From NCBI GenBank assembly GCA_964594905.1, contig CAZQOI010000005.1, forward strand, positions 14,585-78,584: a DNA stretch of 64,000 bases. The letters are read 5' to 3'. The notes beneath the pieces were generated by a model that ran no database searches, was not told the DNA's origin, and worked only from the letters and a program-made list of their open reading frames with translations. The translations under genes were made by a program, and so were the position numbers. This DNA is from Granulosicoccus sp964594905. Lineage in GTDB: Bacteria; Pseudomonadota; Gammaproteobacteria; Granulosicoccales; Granulosicoccaceae. Each line of letters opens with the position of its first letter. Position 1 is the stretch's first letter. Below, piece after piece: positions 46,895 through 55,661 of the stretch.

Positions 46895-47902
46895 ATGAAC
46901 GCCTCTAAAGAATTTACTATTGCACTGTTTGGTGCTGGACGCATTGGTCGAGTGCATGCCGACAATATCCATCGTCATACGGATACCCGTATTCAATACG
47001 TTGTGGATCCTTTCGGTACCGGTGCGGCAGAGCTAGCTGCAAAATACGGTTGCCTGGCGGTTGATGAAGATGCCGTGTTTGCTGACAAGGGCGTCGATGC
47101 AATCGTTATCTGTTCTGCCACAGAGACGCATGGCGACCTTATCGAAAGAGGTATGACTAGTGGCAAGGCCGTGTTCTGTGAAAAGCCAATCGATCTGTCA
47201 ATTGAGCGAGTAAACAGTGTGCTGGAAGCGACCCGCGATTCGAAAGCGCCGTTGTTGCTTGGCTTTAACCGACGTTTCGATCCGGGTATTGCATCAATGG
47301 AAGCACGAGTTCGAGCCGGAGACATAGGTGATGTAGAGCTGGTTACGGTCATTTCCAAGGATCCATCACCACCACCTGTTGAGTACATTCGAGAATCAGG
47401 TGGACTGTTTCGCGATATGACTGTTCATGATTTTGATATAGCCCGCTTTATGCTTGGTGAAGAGCCGGTGACGGTCAGTGCAACCGCAGCTGCTCTCGTT
47501 GATCCTATGATTGAGAAAGAAGGTGACATTGACACTGCGGTTGTGACCTTGCAATGTGCCAGCGGCAAAATTGCAGTCATCACCAATTCTCGGCGGGCTA
47601 CCTATGGCTATGACCAACGCATAGAGGTCCACGGATCACTCGGTTCTTTGCGCACCAATAATATTCCAGAGTCGGCTTTGGTTCTAGAGCGCGAGGAGGG
47701 TGTGCGCCATGAAAAACCGATGCACTTCTTCCTGGAGCGTTATCGTGATGCCTATGAGCGGGAGTGGGCACATTTTGTTGATGTACTTGCTGGCAAATGT
47801 GCGGTGTCGGTTAGCGGAGAGGATGGTAGAAGAGCCTTGCAAATAGCGGATGCGGCTTATAGATCGCTAGCAGCAGGCACTAGCGTGGCCATAGATGATT
47901 AA
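46895..47902 (+). CDS. iolG: Inositol 2-dehydrogenase, Gfo/Idh/MocA family
   Basis: This is a 335-residue NAD-dependent oxidoreductase. The Rossmann motif GAGRIGRVHADNI is at residues 12-24. The family motif FCEKPIDL is near residue 94. The C-terminal domain has 'GGLFRDMTVHDFDIARFML', with the catalytic Asp-His pair of inositol dehydrogenases. It would oxidise myo-inositol to scyllo-inosose. Its position right after iolB supports this substrate over other sugars. Confidence 0.88.
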   Translation: MNASKEFTIALFGAGRIGRVHADNIHRHTDTRIQYVVDPFGTGAAELAAKYGCLAVDEDAVFADKGVDAIVICSATETHGDLIERGMTSGKAVFCEKPIDLSIERVNSVLEATRDSKAPLLLGFNRRFDPGIASMEARVRAGDIGDVELVTVISKDPSPPPVEYIRESGGLFRDMTVHDFDIARFMLGEEPVTVSATAAALVDPMIEKEGDIDTAVVTLQCASGKIAVITNSRRATYGYDQRIEVHGSLGSLRTNNIPESALVLEREEGVRHEKPMHFFLERYRDAYEREWAHFVDVLAGKCAVSVSGEDGRRALQIADAAYRSLAAGTSVAIDD

Positions 47903-47920
47903 CCAAACGTATATTTTGTA

Positions 47921-48340
47921 ATGACTACTTTTACTCCTTATGCCTCCTTGTTCGGTGGTGTTTTGATTGGCCTCTCAGCACTGATGGTGATGTTCTTTTT
48001 TGGTCGTATCGCGGGCATCTCTGGAATCAGTTCGGGTGCACTAAAGAAACCCCTTGCGGATAATGCCTGGCGACTCAGTTTTATTATCGGTCTGATTTTG
48101 GCGCCCGTCTTGATACAGCTATTCACTAACAAACCGATCGAGCAAATCGTCTCGTCGAATTTGCTGGTAATGGGGATAGGAGGTTTGCTTGTTGGTGCTG
48201 GTACCGTTATTGGTTCCGGGTGTACCTCTGGCCACGGTGTCTGTGGACTTGCCCGATTATCGCCACGATCTTTGGCGGCGGTTGTTACTTTTATGCTGAG
48301 TGCTGCAATAACGGTATGGTTGATGCGTCATGTTTTCTGA
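47921..48340 (+). CDS. YeeE/YedE family membrane protein (PmpA-like)
   Basis: This is a 139-residue protein with about four membrane helices and the YeeE/YedE (sulfur transport, PF04143) motif 'GSGCTSGHGVCGLARLSPRS' near residue 98, whose cysteines are thought to carry sulfur. It overlaps the next, related gene by 11 bases. The pair precedes a persulfide-dioxygenase-like gene, the arrangement seen in bigR-type sulfide detoxification operons. No BigR regulator is present here. Confidence 0.85.
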   Translation: MTTFTPYASLFGGVLIGLSALMVMFFFGRIAGISGISSGALKKPLADNAWRLSFIIGLILAPVLIQLFTNKPIEQIVSSNLLVMGIGGLLVGAGTVIGSGCTSGHGVCGLARLSPRSLAAVVTFMLSAAITVWLMRHVF

Positions 48341-48782
48341 AGGTGTAATTGGCAGAGTATTGGCTGCACTGATGGCTGGCCTGGTTTTTGGGGCAGGCTT
48401 GGTGATTTCAGGTATGTCGAATCCACAAAAGGTTCTTAACTTTCTTGATATCACCGGCAGCTGGGATCCTAGCCTCATCTTTGTTATGGGTGGCGCTATG
48501 CTGACGACTCTCGTCGGTTACCGCTTGATATTTGCTCGAGAAAAACCACTTTTTGATTCGCGATTTCATAGACCGACAACCACCAACATCGACAAACGCT
48601 TACTCGGTGGTGCTGTTATTTTTGGTGTTGGTTGGGGTTTGAGTGGTTTTTGTCCGGGCCCTGCTTGGACCGCCTTGCCGTTAATGGCATCAGGCGCGAT
48701 TGTCTTTATAGTAGCAATGCTAGTCAGCATGTGGTGTACATCAAGTTACTTGGAAAATTCACGAGGTTCACATGAGTCCTAA
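48330..48782 (+). CDS. YeeE/YedE family membrane protein (PmpB-like, DUF6691)
   Basis: A 150-residue partner of the preceding protein, with about four membrane helices and the conserved 'GWGLSGFCPGPAWTALP' stretch including one cysteine, plus 'GAGLVISGMSNPQKVLNFLDI' near the start. The two small proteins probably form one channel for a reduced sulfur compound. The end overlaps the start of the metallohydrolase gene by 11 bases. Confidence 0.85.
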   Translation: MFSEGVIGRVLAALMAGLVFGAGLVISGMSNPQKVLNFLDITGSWDPSLIFVMGGAMLTTLVGYRLIFAREKPLFDSRFHRPTTTNIDKRLLGGAVIFGVGWGLSGFCPGPAWTALPLMASGAIVFIVAMLVSMWCTSSYLENSRGSHES

Positions 48783-49656
48783 GCCAGATCTTTCAGTGCA
48801 GCCGGAGGTTACTGGGTTTTTTGATAAAGTCAGTAATACGGTCAGCTATGTCGTTAAGGATCCAGAGTCAAATGCATGTGCAATTTACGACTCGGTGCTT
48901 GATTTTGACTACGCAGCTGGACGCATGAGTTTTGACTCTGCGGATGAAATCATCGCGCATGTTCAGCAACACAAGCTTGATGTTCAATGGCTGATCGAAA
49001 CCCATGTGCACGCTGATCATCTGTCCGCAGCACCTTATTTGCAACAGTCAGTTGGTGGCAAAATTGGGATAGGCGAAGGGATAACGGAAGTACAGGATGT
49101 CTTTGGTAAAGTGTTCAATGAAGGCACTGAGTTTGAACGTGATGGTAGCCAATTCGATCAACTGTTCACCGATAACGACACCTATATGATAGGTGGTATG
49201 CAAGCCTATACCATGCATACACCAGGACATACTCCAGCATGCGTCACGCACGTGGTTGGCAATGCGGCCTTTGTGGGCGATACCTTGTTCATGCCCGATG
49301 GTGGTACTGCAAGAGCGGATTTTCCCGGTGGTGATGCGCGAGTTCTTTATCAATCTGTACAGCGCGTACTATCGCTACCCAATGACATGCGGCTCTTTAT
49401 CTGTCACGACTATGGCCCTAACGGAAGAGATATAAAATGGGAAACTACCGTTGGAGAAGAAAAGCTGCACAATATTCATTTGCGCGATGGGATGACAGAA
49501 GATGCCTTTGTCAAACTGCGTGAAGAGCGTGATAAGACGCTCGCTATGCCTAAGCTAATCATTCCAGCCTTGCAAGTAAATATGCGGGCGGGGCAATTCC
49601 CGGAAGCAGATGAGGATGGCAAGCAGTACCTGAAGGTACCTGTCAACCAACTGTAG
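48772..49656 (+). CDS. MBL-fold persulfide dioxygenase-like protein (Blh/ETHE1-like)
   Basis: This is a 294-residue metallo-beta-lactamase-fold protein with the metal motif THVHADH (His78, His80, Asp82, His83), a later 'HTPGHTPACVTH' and 'FVGDTLFMPDGG'. This is the layout of ETHE1-like persulfide dioxygenases and of Blh from sulfide-responsive operons. It would oxidise glutathione persulfide to sulfite. It has no rhodanese domain fused. Translation is coupled to the YeeE pair through overlapping ends. Confidence 0.87.
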   Translation: MSPKPDLSVQPEVTGFFDKVSNTVSYVVKDPESNACAIYDSVLDFDYAAGRMSFDSADEIIAHVQQHKLDVQWLIETHVHADHLSAAPYLQQSVGGKIGIGEGITEVQDVFGKVFNEGTEFERDGSQFDQLFTDNDTYMIGGMQAYTMHTPGHTPACVTHVVGNAAFVGDTLFMPDGGTARADFPGGDARVLYQSVQRVLSLPNDMRLFICHDYGPNGRDIKWETTVGEEKLHNIHLRDGMTEDAFVKLREERDKTLAMPKLIIPALQVNMRAGQFPEADEDGKQYLKVPVNQL

Positions 49657-49753
49657 TCGAGGCTAGCAGTGCACAGTGAAAAGCTCACTCGATACACTTG
49701 CAATTTTTGTATATGAAGCCGTTAGTCATTTTGTGGATTGTCCATAAGATCTG

Positions 49754-51493
49754 ATGACTAAGCGATATTTCATACCATTAGCGTTGTTCGCAGGTGTCGC
49801 TCTATTTTATGCAGTTACCTACTTTGTCGATCTTGAGCGAGTAAGTGCGCTACAAAGTCGCCTACTGGCAGCCGATGTTGCGGAATTGGATCGAGAGCTG
49901 AATCAACTCTCGTTTGTACCTAAGCTGTTGTCGGACGATTTGATCATTGTTAATGCGGCAAGTCGCACATCAGATGAAGATGTGAATCTTGCCAACCAGC
50001 GATTACAAGAAGCTCAGCTCCAGAGTGGCTTGGAGTTCGCCTTTCTCATGGACGAGGACGGATTGACAATTGCGTCCAGTAACTGGCAAGAGATTCACAG
50101 TTTTGTCGGAAACAGTTATTCCTTCAGACCTTATTTCAAAGGCGCTATTTCCGGTAATACGTCGACGTTTTTTGCGGTAGGCGCGACAACCGGGATTCCG
50201 GGCTATTTTATAGCTGAACCTGTATTGGTCAATTCAGACATCATTGGGGTTGTTGTTGCAAAAATGGCCTTGTCAGCACCTGTTGACACATGGAGGGAAC
50301 GCGATTTCGAATCTGTACTTGTCGATGATTTTGGTGTTGTCATTCTTGCGTCTGATAAAGATCTTTTGTATGCACAGACACGAGAGATATCTACAAGCGA
50401 AATTGACCGAATTGAAACGGAGCAAAGATATCCCTTAAGAACATCCAAGGAGGGAAGTAGTGTTGCACCTCTTGGTGATTTTCGGCGATACACAAGAGAT
50501 CTGCAGTCAGAGCCATGGGAGTTCATGACTCTGGTCCCTCGCGTTTCATATCATTTGAGGACACTGTTTCTTTCGGCAATCGCATTATCAATATTGAGTA
50601 TCGCTTTTTTGCTATTTCGAAACTATCGACAACAGAAAAACCTTGTTGCGTTTGAACAGAATCATTCAAGGGATCTTGAAGAGCAGGTTGCCAAACGAAC
50701 ACGAGATCTCGAAATGGCGCAAGATGCGCTGATTTCAGAATCCAATTTTGCATTCTTGGGAAAGATGTCAGCGGCAATCAACCATGAGATTAACCAACCC
50801 TTAGCAAGTCTCAGGCTCAATCTCGCTTCACTACGAAAGCTCATCGAACACCCTGACTACAATGCTCATGAAATTGAAGATATTGTTATCGAAAGTGATC
50901 GAACCACTAAACGCATAGGCTTAGTCATCGCGACACTTAGAAACTATTCGAGAAAAGGGAATAGTAGCGCTGATGAGGTCGAAGTAAACACACTGATAAA
51001 TGATGTTGTCGATGTGATCAAATCTGAAAGACCAAAAATGTCGAAGTGTGTAGTAGTGTCGGTTGATCAAAACCCATCCAAGGTCAAGGGTGACCGAGTG
51101 CTTTTGCAGCAAGCACTACTAAACCTTTTGTACAATGCGATCGACACTGTAATCAATTCAACTTCTCCTGAAGTTGGAGTTGCAGTTCGTGGCCCAATTG
51201 ATGGAGCTTCTACGAGTTCGGAACTGTCAATGTCCAGTGCGGGTGTAAATTTGTTGGACATCCCTGCTAACGGCAGGTATGTGATTTTATCGGTCGAGGA
51301 TAATGGGGGTGGTGTTCCGGAGGATCTTATACCTCTGCTGTATGAGCCTTTCTCCAGTAGCCGAAGCGATCAAGGAGGTTTGGGCTTGGGGTTGACAATC
51401 GCCAAGCAGATAGCTGAAAGTCATAATGGATTTCTGGTGCATTCCAATATCAATGATGGCAGTAGATTTTCTTTGATCTTGCCGGTAATTTAA
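49754..51493 (+). CDS. DctB-like sensor histidine kinase
   Basis: The 579-residue membrane kinase has a helix at residues 4-25, a periplasmic sensing domain of the dCache/DctB type (about 30-270) and a second helix at about 272-295. A coiled coil follows, then the dimerisation/phosphoacceptor box 'KMSAAINHEINQPLASLRLNL' with His344. The HATPase domain has 'VEDNGGGVPEDLIPLLYEPF' and 'GGLGLGLTIAKQI'. DctB kinases sense C4-dicarboxylates or other organic acids. The response regulator gene follows 29 bp later and a TRAP transporter two genes on, so the pair likely responds to that transporter's substrate. Confidence 0.88.
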   Translation: MTKRYFIPLALFAGVALFYAVTYFVDLERVSALQSRLLAADVAELDRELNQLSFVPKLLSDDLIIVNAASRTSDEDVNLANQRLQEAQLQSGLEFAFLMDEDGLTIASSNWQEIHSFVGNSYSFRPYFKGAISGNTSTFFAVGATTGIPGYFIAEPVLVNSDIIGVVVAKMALSAPVDTWRERDFESVLVDDFGVVILASDKDLLYAQTREISTSEIDRIETEQRYPLRTSKEGSSVAPLGDFRRYTRDLQSEPWEFMTLVPRVSYHLRTLFLSAIALSILSIAFLLFRNYRQQKNLVAFEQNHSRDLEEQVAKRTRDLEMAQDALISESNFAFLGKMSAAINHEINQPLASLRLNLASLRKLIEHPDYNAHEIEDIVIESDRTTKRIGLVIATLRNYSRKGNSSADEVEVNTLINDVVDVIKSERPKMSKCVVVSVDQNPSKVKGDRVLLQQALLNLLYNAIDTVINSTSPEVGVAVRGPIDGASTSSELSMSSAGVNLLDIPANGRYVILSVEDNGGGVPEDLIPLLYEPFSSSRSDQGGLGLGLTIAKQIAESHNGFLVHSNINDGSRFSLILPVI

Positions 51494-51522
51494 GAACCAT
51501 TGAAGATTATGATTCATACGCT

Positions 51523-52128
51523 ATGAATGCAGAGAACACCGATGATTTGGAATTCAAGGTACTCGTTGTTGATGATGATCACGATGTGCTCGCGGCTAAT
51601 TCACGTTTCTTAAGACTTAACGGTATTGAAACTCTGGTAGCTAATACGGCTGACTCGGCAATTCAAAAACTTGTTGAGCAGCACATCGATGTCATCTTGA
51701 CCGATCTGAAAATGCCGCATTGCGACGGGCTTGAATTTGCTCGTAAGGCGCGCTCATTTCGTCCGCTAACCCCCATATTGTTTTTTTCAGGTTTCGCGAC
51801 CGTATCCGATGTGGTGAAAGCCATGCGATTGGGCGCAGTTGATTTTCTCGAGAAGCCCATCGAACCTGATGAGTTATTAACAACCATTAAGGCTCTTAGA
51901 GATCGATTTACCGGCGTAGAGGCTCTTCAGCGCGTGGCGTTTGGGGTTTCAGATGACCAAGCATCGTTCAAGGTTCGGGTTATGGCCTACGAGAAATATA
52001 TTATTGAGACGAGCCTGATCAAATATGATGGTCGAGTGGGTGATGTTATCGATGCGTTAAAAATTAATCGTCGTACGCTTAACGATAAAATGCTCCGATT
52101 GGGCATAAGCCGCCACACCAGCGACTAG
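51523..52128 (+). CDS. Response regulator with receiver and Fis-type HTH, no AAA+ domain
   Basis: The 201-residue protein has a receiver domain (residues about 10-125) with acidic Asp17-19, phosphoacceptor Asp61 in ILTDLKMP and Lys111 in FLEKP. The C-terminal region ('GRVGDVIDALKINRRTLNDKMLRLGI', about 168-195) is a Fis-like helix-turn-helix. The usual partner of DctB kinases, DctD, has a central sigma-54 activating ATPase, which is absent here. The layout is that of RegA/PrrA/ActR regulators. It would therefore act directly on sigma-70 promoters. Confidence 0.87.
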   Translation: MNAENTDDLEFKVLVVDDDHDVLAANSRFLRLNGIETLVANTADSAIQKLVEQHIDVILTDLKMPHCDGLEFARKARSFRPLTPILFFSGFATVSDVVKAMRLGAVDFLEKPIEPDELLTTIKALRDRFTGVEALQRVAFGVSDDQASFKVRVMAYEKYIIETSLIKYDGRVGDVIDALKINRRTLNDKMLRLGISRHTSD

Positions 52129-52206
52129 AACTAACTCTCAAAAACACCGTCGTATCGGCAGATTTTCGCCTAAATCGCGTCATACCCTAACGCTAATCTA
52201 TTGTCA

Positions 52207-52236
52207 CTTGTTGAAATTTTTAGATAATTCAACAAG
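52207..52236. promoter_or_regulatory. Inverted repeat upstream of the TAXI gene, possible operator
   Basis: CTTGTTGAA (52207-52215) and TTCAACAAG (52228-52236) are perfect complements separated by 12 AT-rich bases, so their centres are 21 bp (two helix turns) apart. It lies 79 bp after the regulator stop and 86 bp before the TAXI start. It may be the site bound by the adjacent Fis-type regulator, or a weak terminator; no T-run follows. Confidence 0.45.
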
Positions 52237-52321
52237 ATACCTCCATTTGCAGTTTTTGCTGATTTCCTTGAAATTATAGCTAAGGCTGATTCGGCCCTAT
52301 TTTGATTCCTGGAGGAACCCA

Positions 52322-53332
52322 ATGAAATTGTTTAACCTGCCTAAGCTCTTTGTGGCTGCGGCAATCTCCGCAACATTAGTGACTGCGGCGCACGCTCAAG
52401 ATGCGGACTACGTACTGAATACAGCGTCCACCGGCGGTACTTATCATCCGGTTGGTACTGCTATCGCGACTTTGTCGAAAATCAAACTTCTACCAAAAGA
52501 GAAGTTCAGCCTTACTGCGGTTAATTCCGCCGGCTCTGGTGCAAACGTACAAGCCTTGGCTGCTGATACTGCACAGTTTGCGATTCTTCAAGGACTGTAT
52601 GGTTCATACGCTGCAACAGGTACCGGACCAGTTTCGGAACCACAAGAGAATTTACGTGCCGTCTCAATGCTTTGGCAGAACGTTGAACAGTTCATCCTGG
52701 CTAATGAATTGGTCAAAAGCGGTACGGTTACCGACCTAATGAATGCCAAAGGCAGTGTAATGGCTATGGGTAAGGAAAATTCCGGCACCTTAGGATCAAA
52801 CACTGTGTTACTTGAAGGTCTTGGATTGGATATTAACGCTGACTTTGAACATGTTTATGCAGGCTATGGACCATCAGTTGATGCAATGGCTAACGGGCAA
52901 GCAGTTGGTGCCGGAATGCCTTCAGGTCCCCCTACTAGTGCTATTACAAAATTGATGTCTTCAAACGGCGACAAGTTCACCTTGCTGTCAGTGTCTGAAG
53001 AAGAAGCTGCAAAAATGGACGGCGGTCGAAAGCTTTGGACGCCATACACGATTGCTGCTGGAACCTATCCAGGAATCGATAAGGACGTGACAACGGTTGC
53101 TCAACCTAATTTTCTTGCTGTTAATGCAAGTGTTGATGAGAATCACGTATACCTCCTGACTAAAACTTTGTATGAGAACCTTCCGTTCTTGCAAGCTATC
53201 CATCCTGCGACTAAAGCCATGAGCACTGATGCGGCGATGGCTGGATTACCGGTAGCTTTGCACCCGGGTGCTGCTCGTTACTACAAAGAGATTGGACTGG
53301 AAATTCCTGAACATTTGATGATGGCGAAGTAA
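52322..53332 (+). CDS. TRAP transporter solute-binding protein, TAXI family
   Basis: The 336-residue periplasmic protein has a signal peptide cleaved near residue 25 (AHA). The TAXI-type start is 'DYVLNTASTGGTYHPVGTAIATL', and the family segment 'NSAGSGANVQALAADTAQFAILQG' follows. A strong GGAGG ribosome site precedes the ATG. TAXI proteins deliver organic acids or amino acids to fused TRAP permeases such as the one encoded next. A terminator-like hairpin separates the two genes, which would give more binding protein than permease. Confidence 0.92.
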   Translation: MKLFNLPKLFVAAAISATLVTAAHAQDADYVLNTASTGGTYHPVGTAIATLSKIKLLPKEKFSLTAVNSAGSGANVQALAADTAQFAILQGLYGSYAATGTGPVSEPQENLRAVSMLWQNVEQFILANELVKSGTVTDLMNAKGSVMAMGKENSGTLGSNTVLLEGLGLDINADFEHVYAGYGPSVDAMANGQAVGAGMPSGPPTSAITKLMSSNGDKFTLLSVSEEEAAKMDGGRKLWTPYTIAAGTYPGIDKDVTTVAQPNFLAVNASVDENHVYLLTKTLYENLPFLQAIHPATKAMSTDAAMAGLPVALHPGAARYYKEIGLEIPEHLMMAK

Positions 53333-53354
53333 CGTCGGACTTTGTTTGACCATG

Positions 53355-53382
53355 CGGATCCTGTGCTCATCCACAGGATCCG
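53355..53382 (+). terminator. Hairpin terminator between TAXI gene and permease gene
   Basis: CGGATCCTGTG (53355-53365) and CACAGGATCCG (53372-53382) form a perfect 11-bp stem with a six-base loop. It is followed by a T-rich TATTTGTTTTT, 22 bp past the TAXI stop. Partial read-through would set the ratio of the two proteins. Confidence 0.75.
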
Positions 53383-53488
53383 TATTTGTTTTTGGGTCGA
53401 TGAATTAATCAAGGAAGATGCCGACTCGAAGCCCTGTCGCTGCAGTGTCAGACGCTGGTATCGACTTATTCATTAGTGACTACCTGTT

Positions 53489-55660
53489 ATGAGCGATACA
53501 GCCTCGCAAGCTACCGAAGATAATGCGACTCTCGATACACAGCGTATTGAAGATCGACTGTTCGATCTGGATTCGGCGTTGCGTGGTGGGTGGTTTTGGA
53601 CTTTTGGTTTTTTATTGGTTGCAGGGTTTGCGATTTGGCACGTTGTCACCAACGTTGCGATACACGAACCTGGTAACTGGCAGAATGCGATTCATTTCGC
53701 AGGTTTTGCCTTTCTCGCCGCGATTACCACGCGCACTTTGCAGGGTAGGCCGGCAACGCAAGCCTCTATCTGGATCAATACGATATTTGGAATTTTGATT
53801 GCAGCTTCTTCGCTGTGGATCGCGTTTGCCGAGAATGGTATCTACGAGAGAACACTCTCGAAAACCGGGCTGGCCTGGCAGTTTGGTATTTTTGATTGGG
53901 CTGCAGGCTTCATCGTTATTCTGGGTGTTATCGAGCTAACCAGAAGATTGACCGGATGGATAATCCCGGTGCTGATCATCTTAGCCATGGCCTACATTTT
54001 AATTCTTGGCGAGATGCTGCCTGGCGCATTTAGAGCCGCAAGCTTGCCACTGGACGATGTTCTTTTTCGGTCTTTGTATAACGATGAGGGCATGTTTGGC
54101 ATCATCACAACGATTTCATCGTCCAACATAACTTTGTTTATGGTTTTCGGTGCTTTCCTGGTCGTATCAGGTGCGTCTGATTTTGTCATCGAACTATCAA
54201 AAGTGGTTGCTGGACGGTTTCGTGGTGGAGCAGCATTCGTTGCTGTTATTTCATCGGCGCTGACAGGCACGATTTCAGGATCCGCGATAGCAAACACAGC
54301 GTCTACCGGAGTCATTACGATTCCACTGATGAAATCGAACGGGTTTAGAGGGCAATTTGCCGCTGGTGTAGAGGCGGCATCGTCGACGGGTGGTCAGTTA
54401 ATGCCTCCGATAATGGGAGCCGGCGCTTTTATTATGGCGAGCTATACCGGTATACCTTATGGAACTATCGTTGCGGTATCGGTTGTACCGGCTATTTTGT
54501 ATTTTTTATCTGTCGGCTTCATTGTTCGTATTGAGGCGGTTAAATACGATATCGGTACTGAGCAAGTAGCGGCGATAGATAAGACAAAACTGATTGCTGG
54601 ACTCCTGAATTTTGTAGTTCCACTATCGGTCATGACAACCATGCTCGTGACAGGAAAAACGCCGAGCTATGCCGCGGCGATTTCCATCACCACTTTGATT
54701 GTTGTCAGCTGGATAACCCCTAATAAAATGGGACCAAAGCGTATATCGCGTGCGTTGAGCCTGGGTATCAAAACATCGATAATGACAGCGATATTATTGG
54801 TGGCCGTAGGCTTGATCAACAACGCGGTGACAACATCGGGTCTTGCCAACACATTTGCGTTGATGATTGCGCAGTGGTCTCAGGGATCACTGTTGCTGGC
54901 GTTGACACTTATCACCATTGCATCTCTTGTACTGGGTATGGGGCTGCCGGTAACAGCCGCCTATATTGTCTTGTCGATATTATCAGCGCCGGCGCTGGCG
55001 GGAATGCTTGCAGATACTGTTATCGTTCAGCAGTTAATGGCTGGCATCTCCGATCCAGGGGTGCTTGCAATGTTCTCCCTCGTAGATTCCGACCTGTCAT
55101 CGAAAGTTGGCGTTGGCATGTCGCTTGAAGAAGCGAGAACTCTCATTGGCAGCATTCCTTTTGACTTGTCTGTAGCGATTCGGCCTTTGATGGTCGATCC
55201 AGTCACAATGTCTACCTATCTTCTCACCGCACATTTAATTGTGTTTTGGTTGAGCCAGGACAGTAACGTTACCCCGCCAGTGTGTTTGGCTGCGTTTACG
55301 GCGGCGGGCATTGCCGGTTCAAAACCGATGCCAACAGGTGTTGAAGCATGGAAGATTGCAAAAGGTCTTTATATCGTGCCGTTGATGTTTGCCTATACAC
55401 CGATGATAGGCGCTGACTTGCCAGACCTGTTACGTATTGGCGTGTTTGCATTGTTCGGTTTGTATGCGACCAATGCCCTGTTACAACGATATGCGGAGGG
55501 TCCACTTCAGTGGTGGTGCTATCCGCTACTCATAGTGGCAGCGTTTGGCGCTTTTTATCCTCTTAACTGGACGTACAACATTGCCGGCGCTGTTGTTATC
55601 GTTGGTTTGGTGAAATATTCAAAGTTCCGTGCAGGCTCCAGACAACTAGCATCGGCTTAA
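53489..55660 (+). CDS. TRAP transporter fused permease (DctQ-DctM type)
   Basis: The 723-residue membrane protein fuses the small and large TRAP subunits, as is usual for TAXI systems. Many membrane helices are present. DctM-type motifs include 'SSALTGTISGSAIANTASTGVITIPLM', 'GAGAFIMASYTGIPYGTI' and 'VLGMGLPVTAAYIVLSIL'. It works by sodium or proton gradient with the TAXI protein. Its substrate is unknown; the nearby DctB-like sensor suggests an organic acid. Its end lies two bases from the end of the opposite-strand YcaQ gene. Confidence 0.92.
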   Translation: MSDTASQATEDNATLDTQRIEDRLFDLDSALRGGWFWTFGFLLVAGFAIWHVVTNVAIHEPGNWQNAIHFAGFAFLAAITTRTLQGRPATQASIWINTIFGILIAASSLWIAFAENGIYERTLSKTGLAWQFGIFDWAAGFIVILGVIELTRRLTGWIIPVLIILAMAYILILGEMLPGAFRAASLPLDDVLFRSLYNDEGMFGIITTISSSNITLFMVFGAFLVVSGASDFVIELSKVVAGRFRGGAAFVAVISSALTGTISGSAIANTASTGVITIPLMKSNGFRGQFAAGVEAASSTGGQLMPPIMGAGAFIMASYTGIPYGTIVAVSVVPAILYFLSVGFIVRIEAVKYDIGTEQVAAIDKTKLIAGLLNFVVPLSVMTTMLVTGKTPSYAAAISITTLIVVSWITPNKMGPKRISRALSLGIKTSIMTAILLVAVGLINNAVTTSGLANTFALMIAQWSQGSLLLALTLITIASLVLGMGLPVTAAYIVLSILSAPALAGMLADTVIVQQLMAGISDPGVLAMFSLVDSDLSSKVGVGMSLEEARTLIGSIPFDLSVAIRPLMVDPVTMSTYLLTAHLIVFWLSQDSNVTPPVCLAAFTAAGIAGSKPMPTGVEAWKIAKGLYIVPLMFAYTPMIGADLPDLLRIGVFALFGLYATNALLQRYAEGPLQWWCYPLLIVAAFGAFYPLNWTYNIAGAVVIVGLVKYSKFRAGSRQLASA

Positions 55661-55661
55661 G

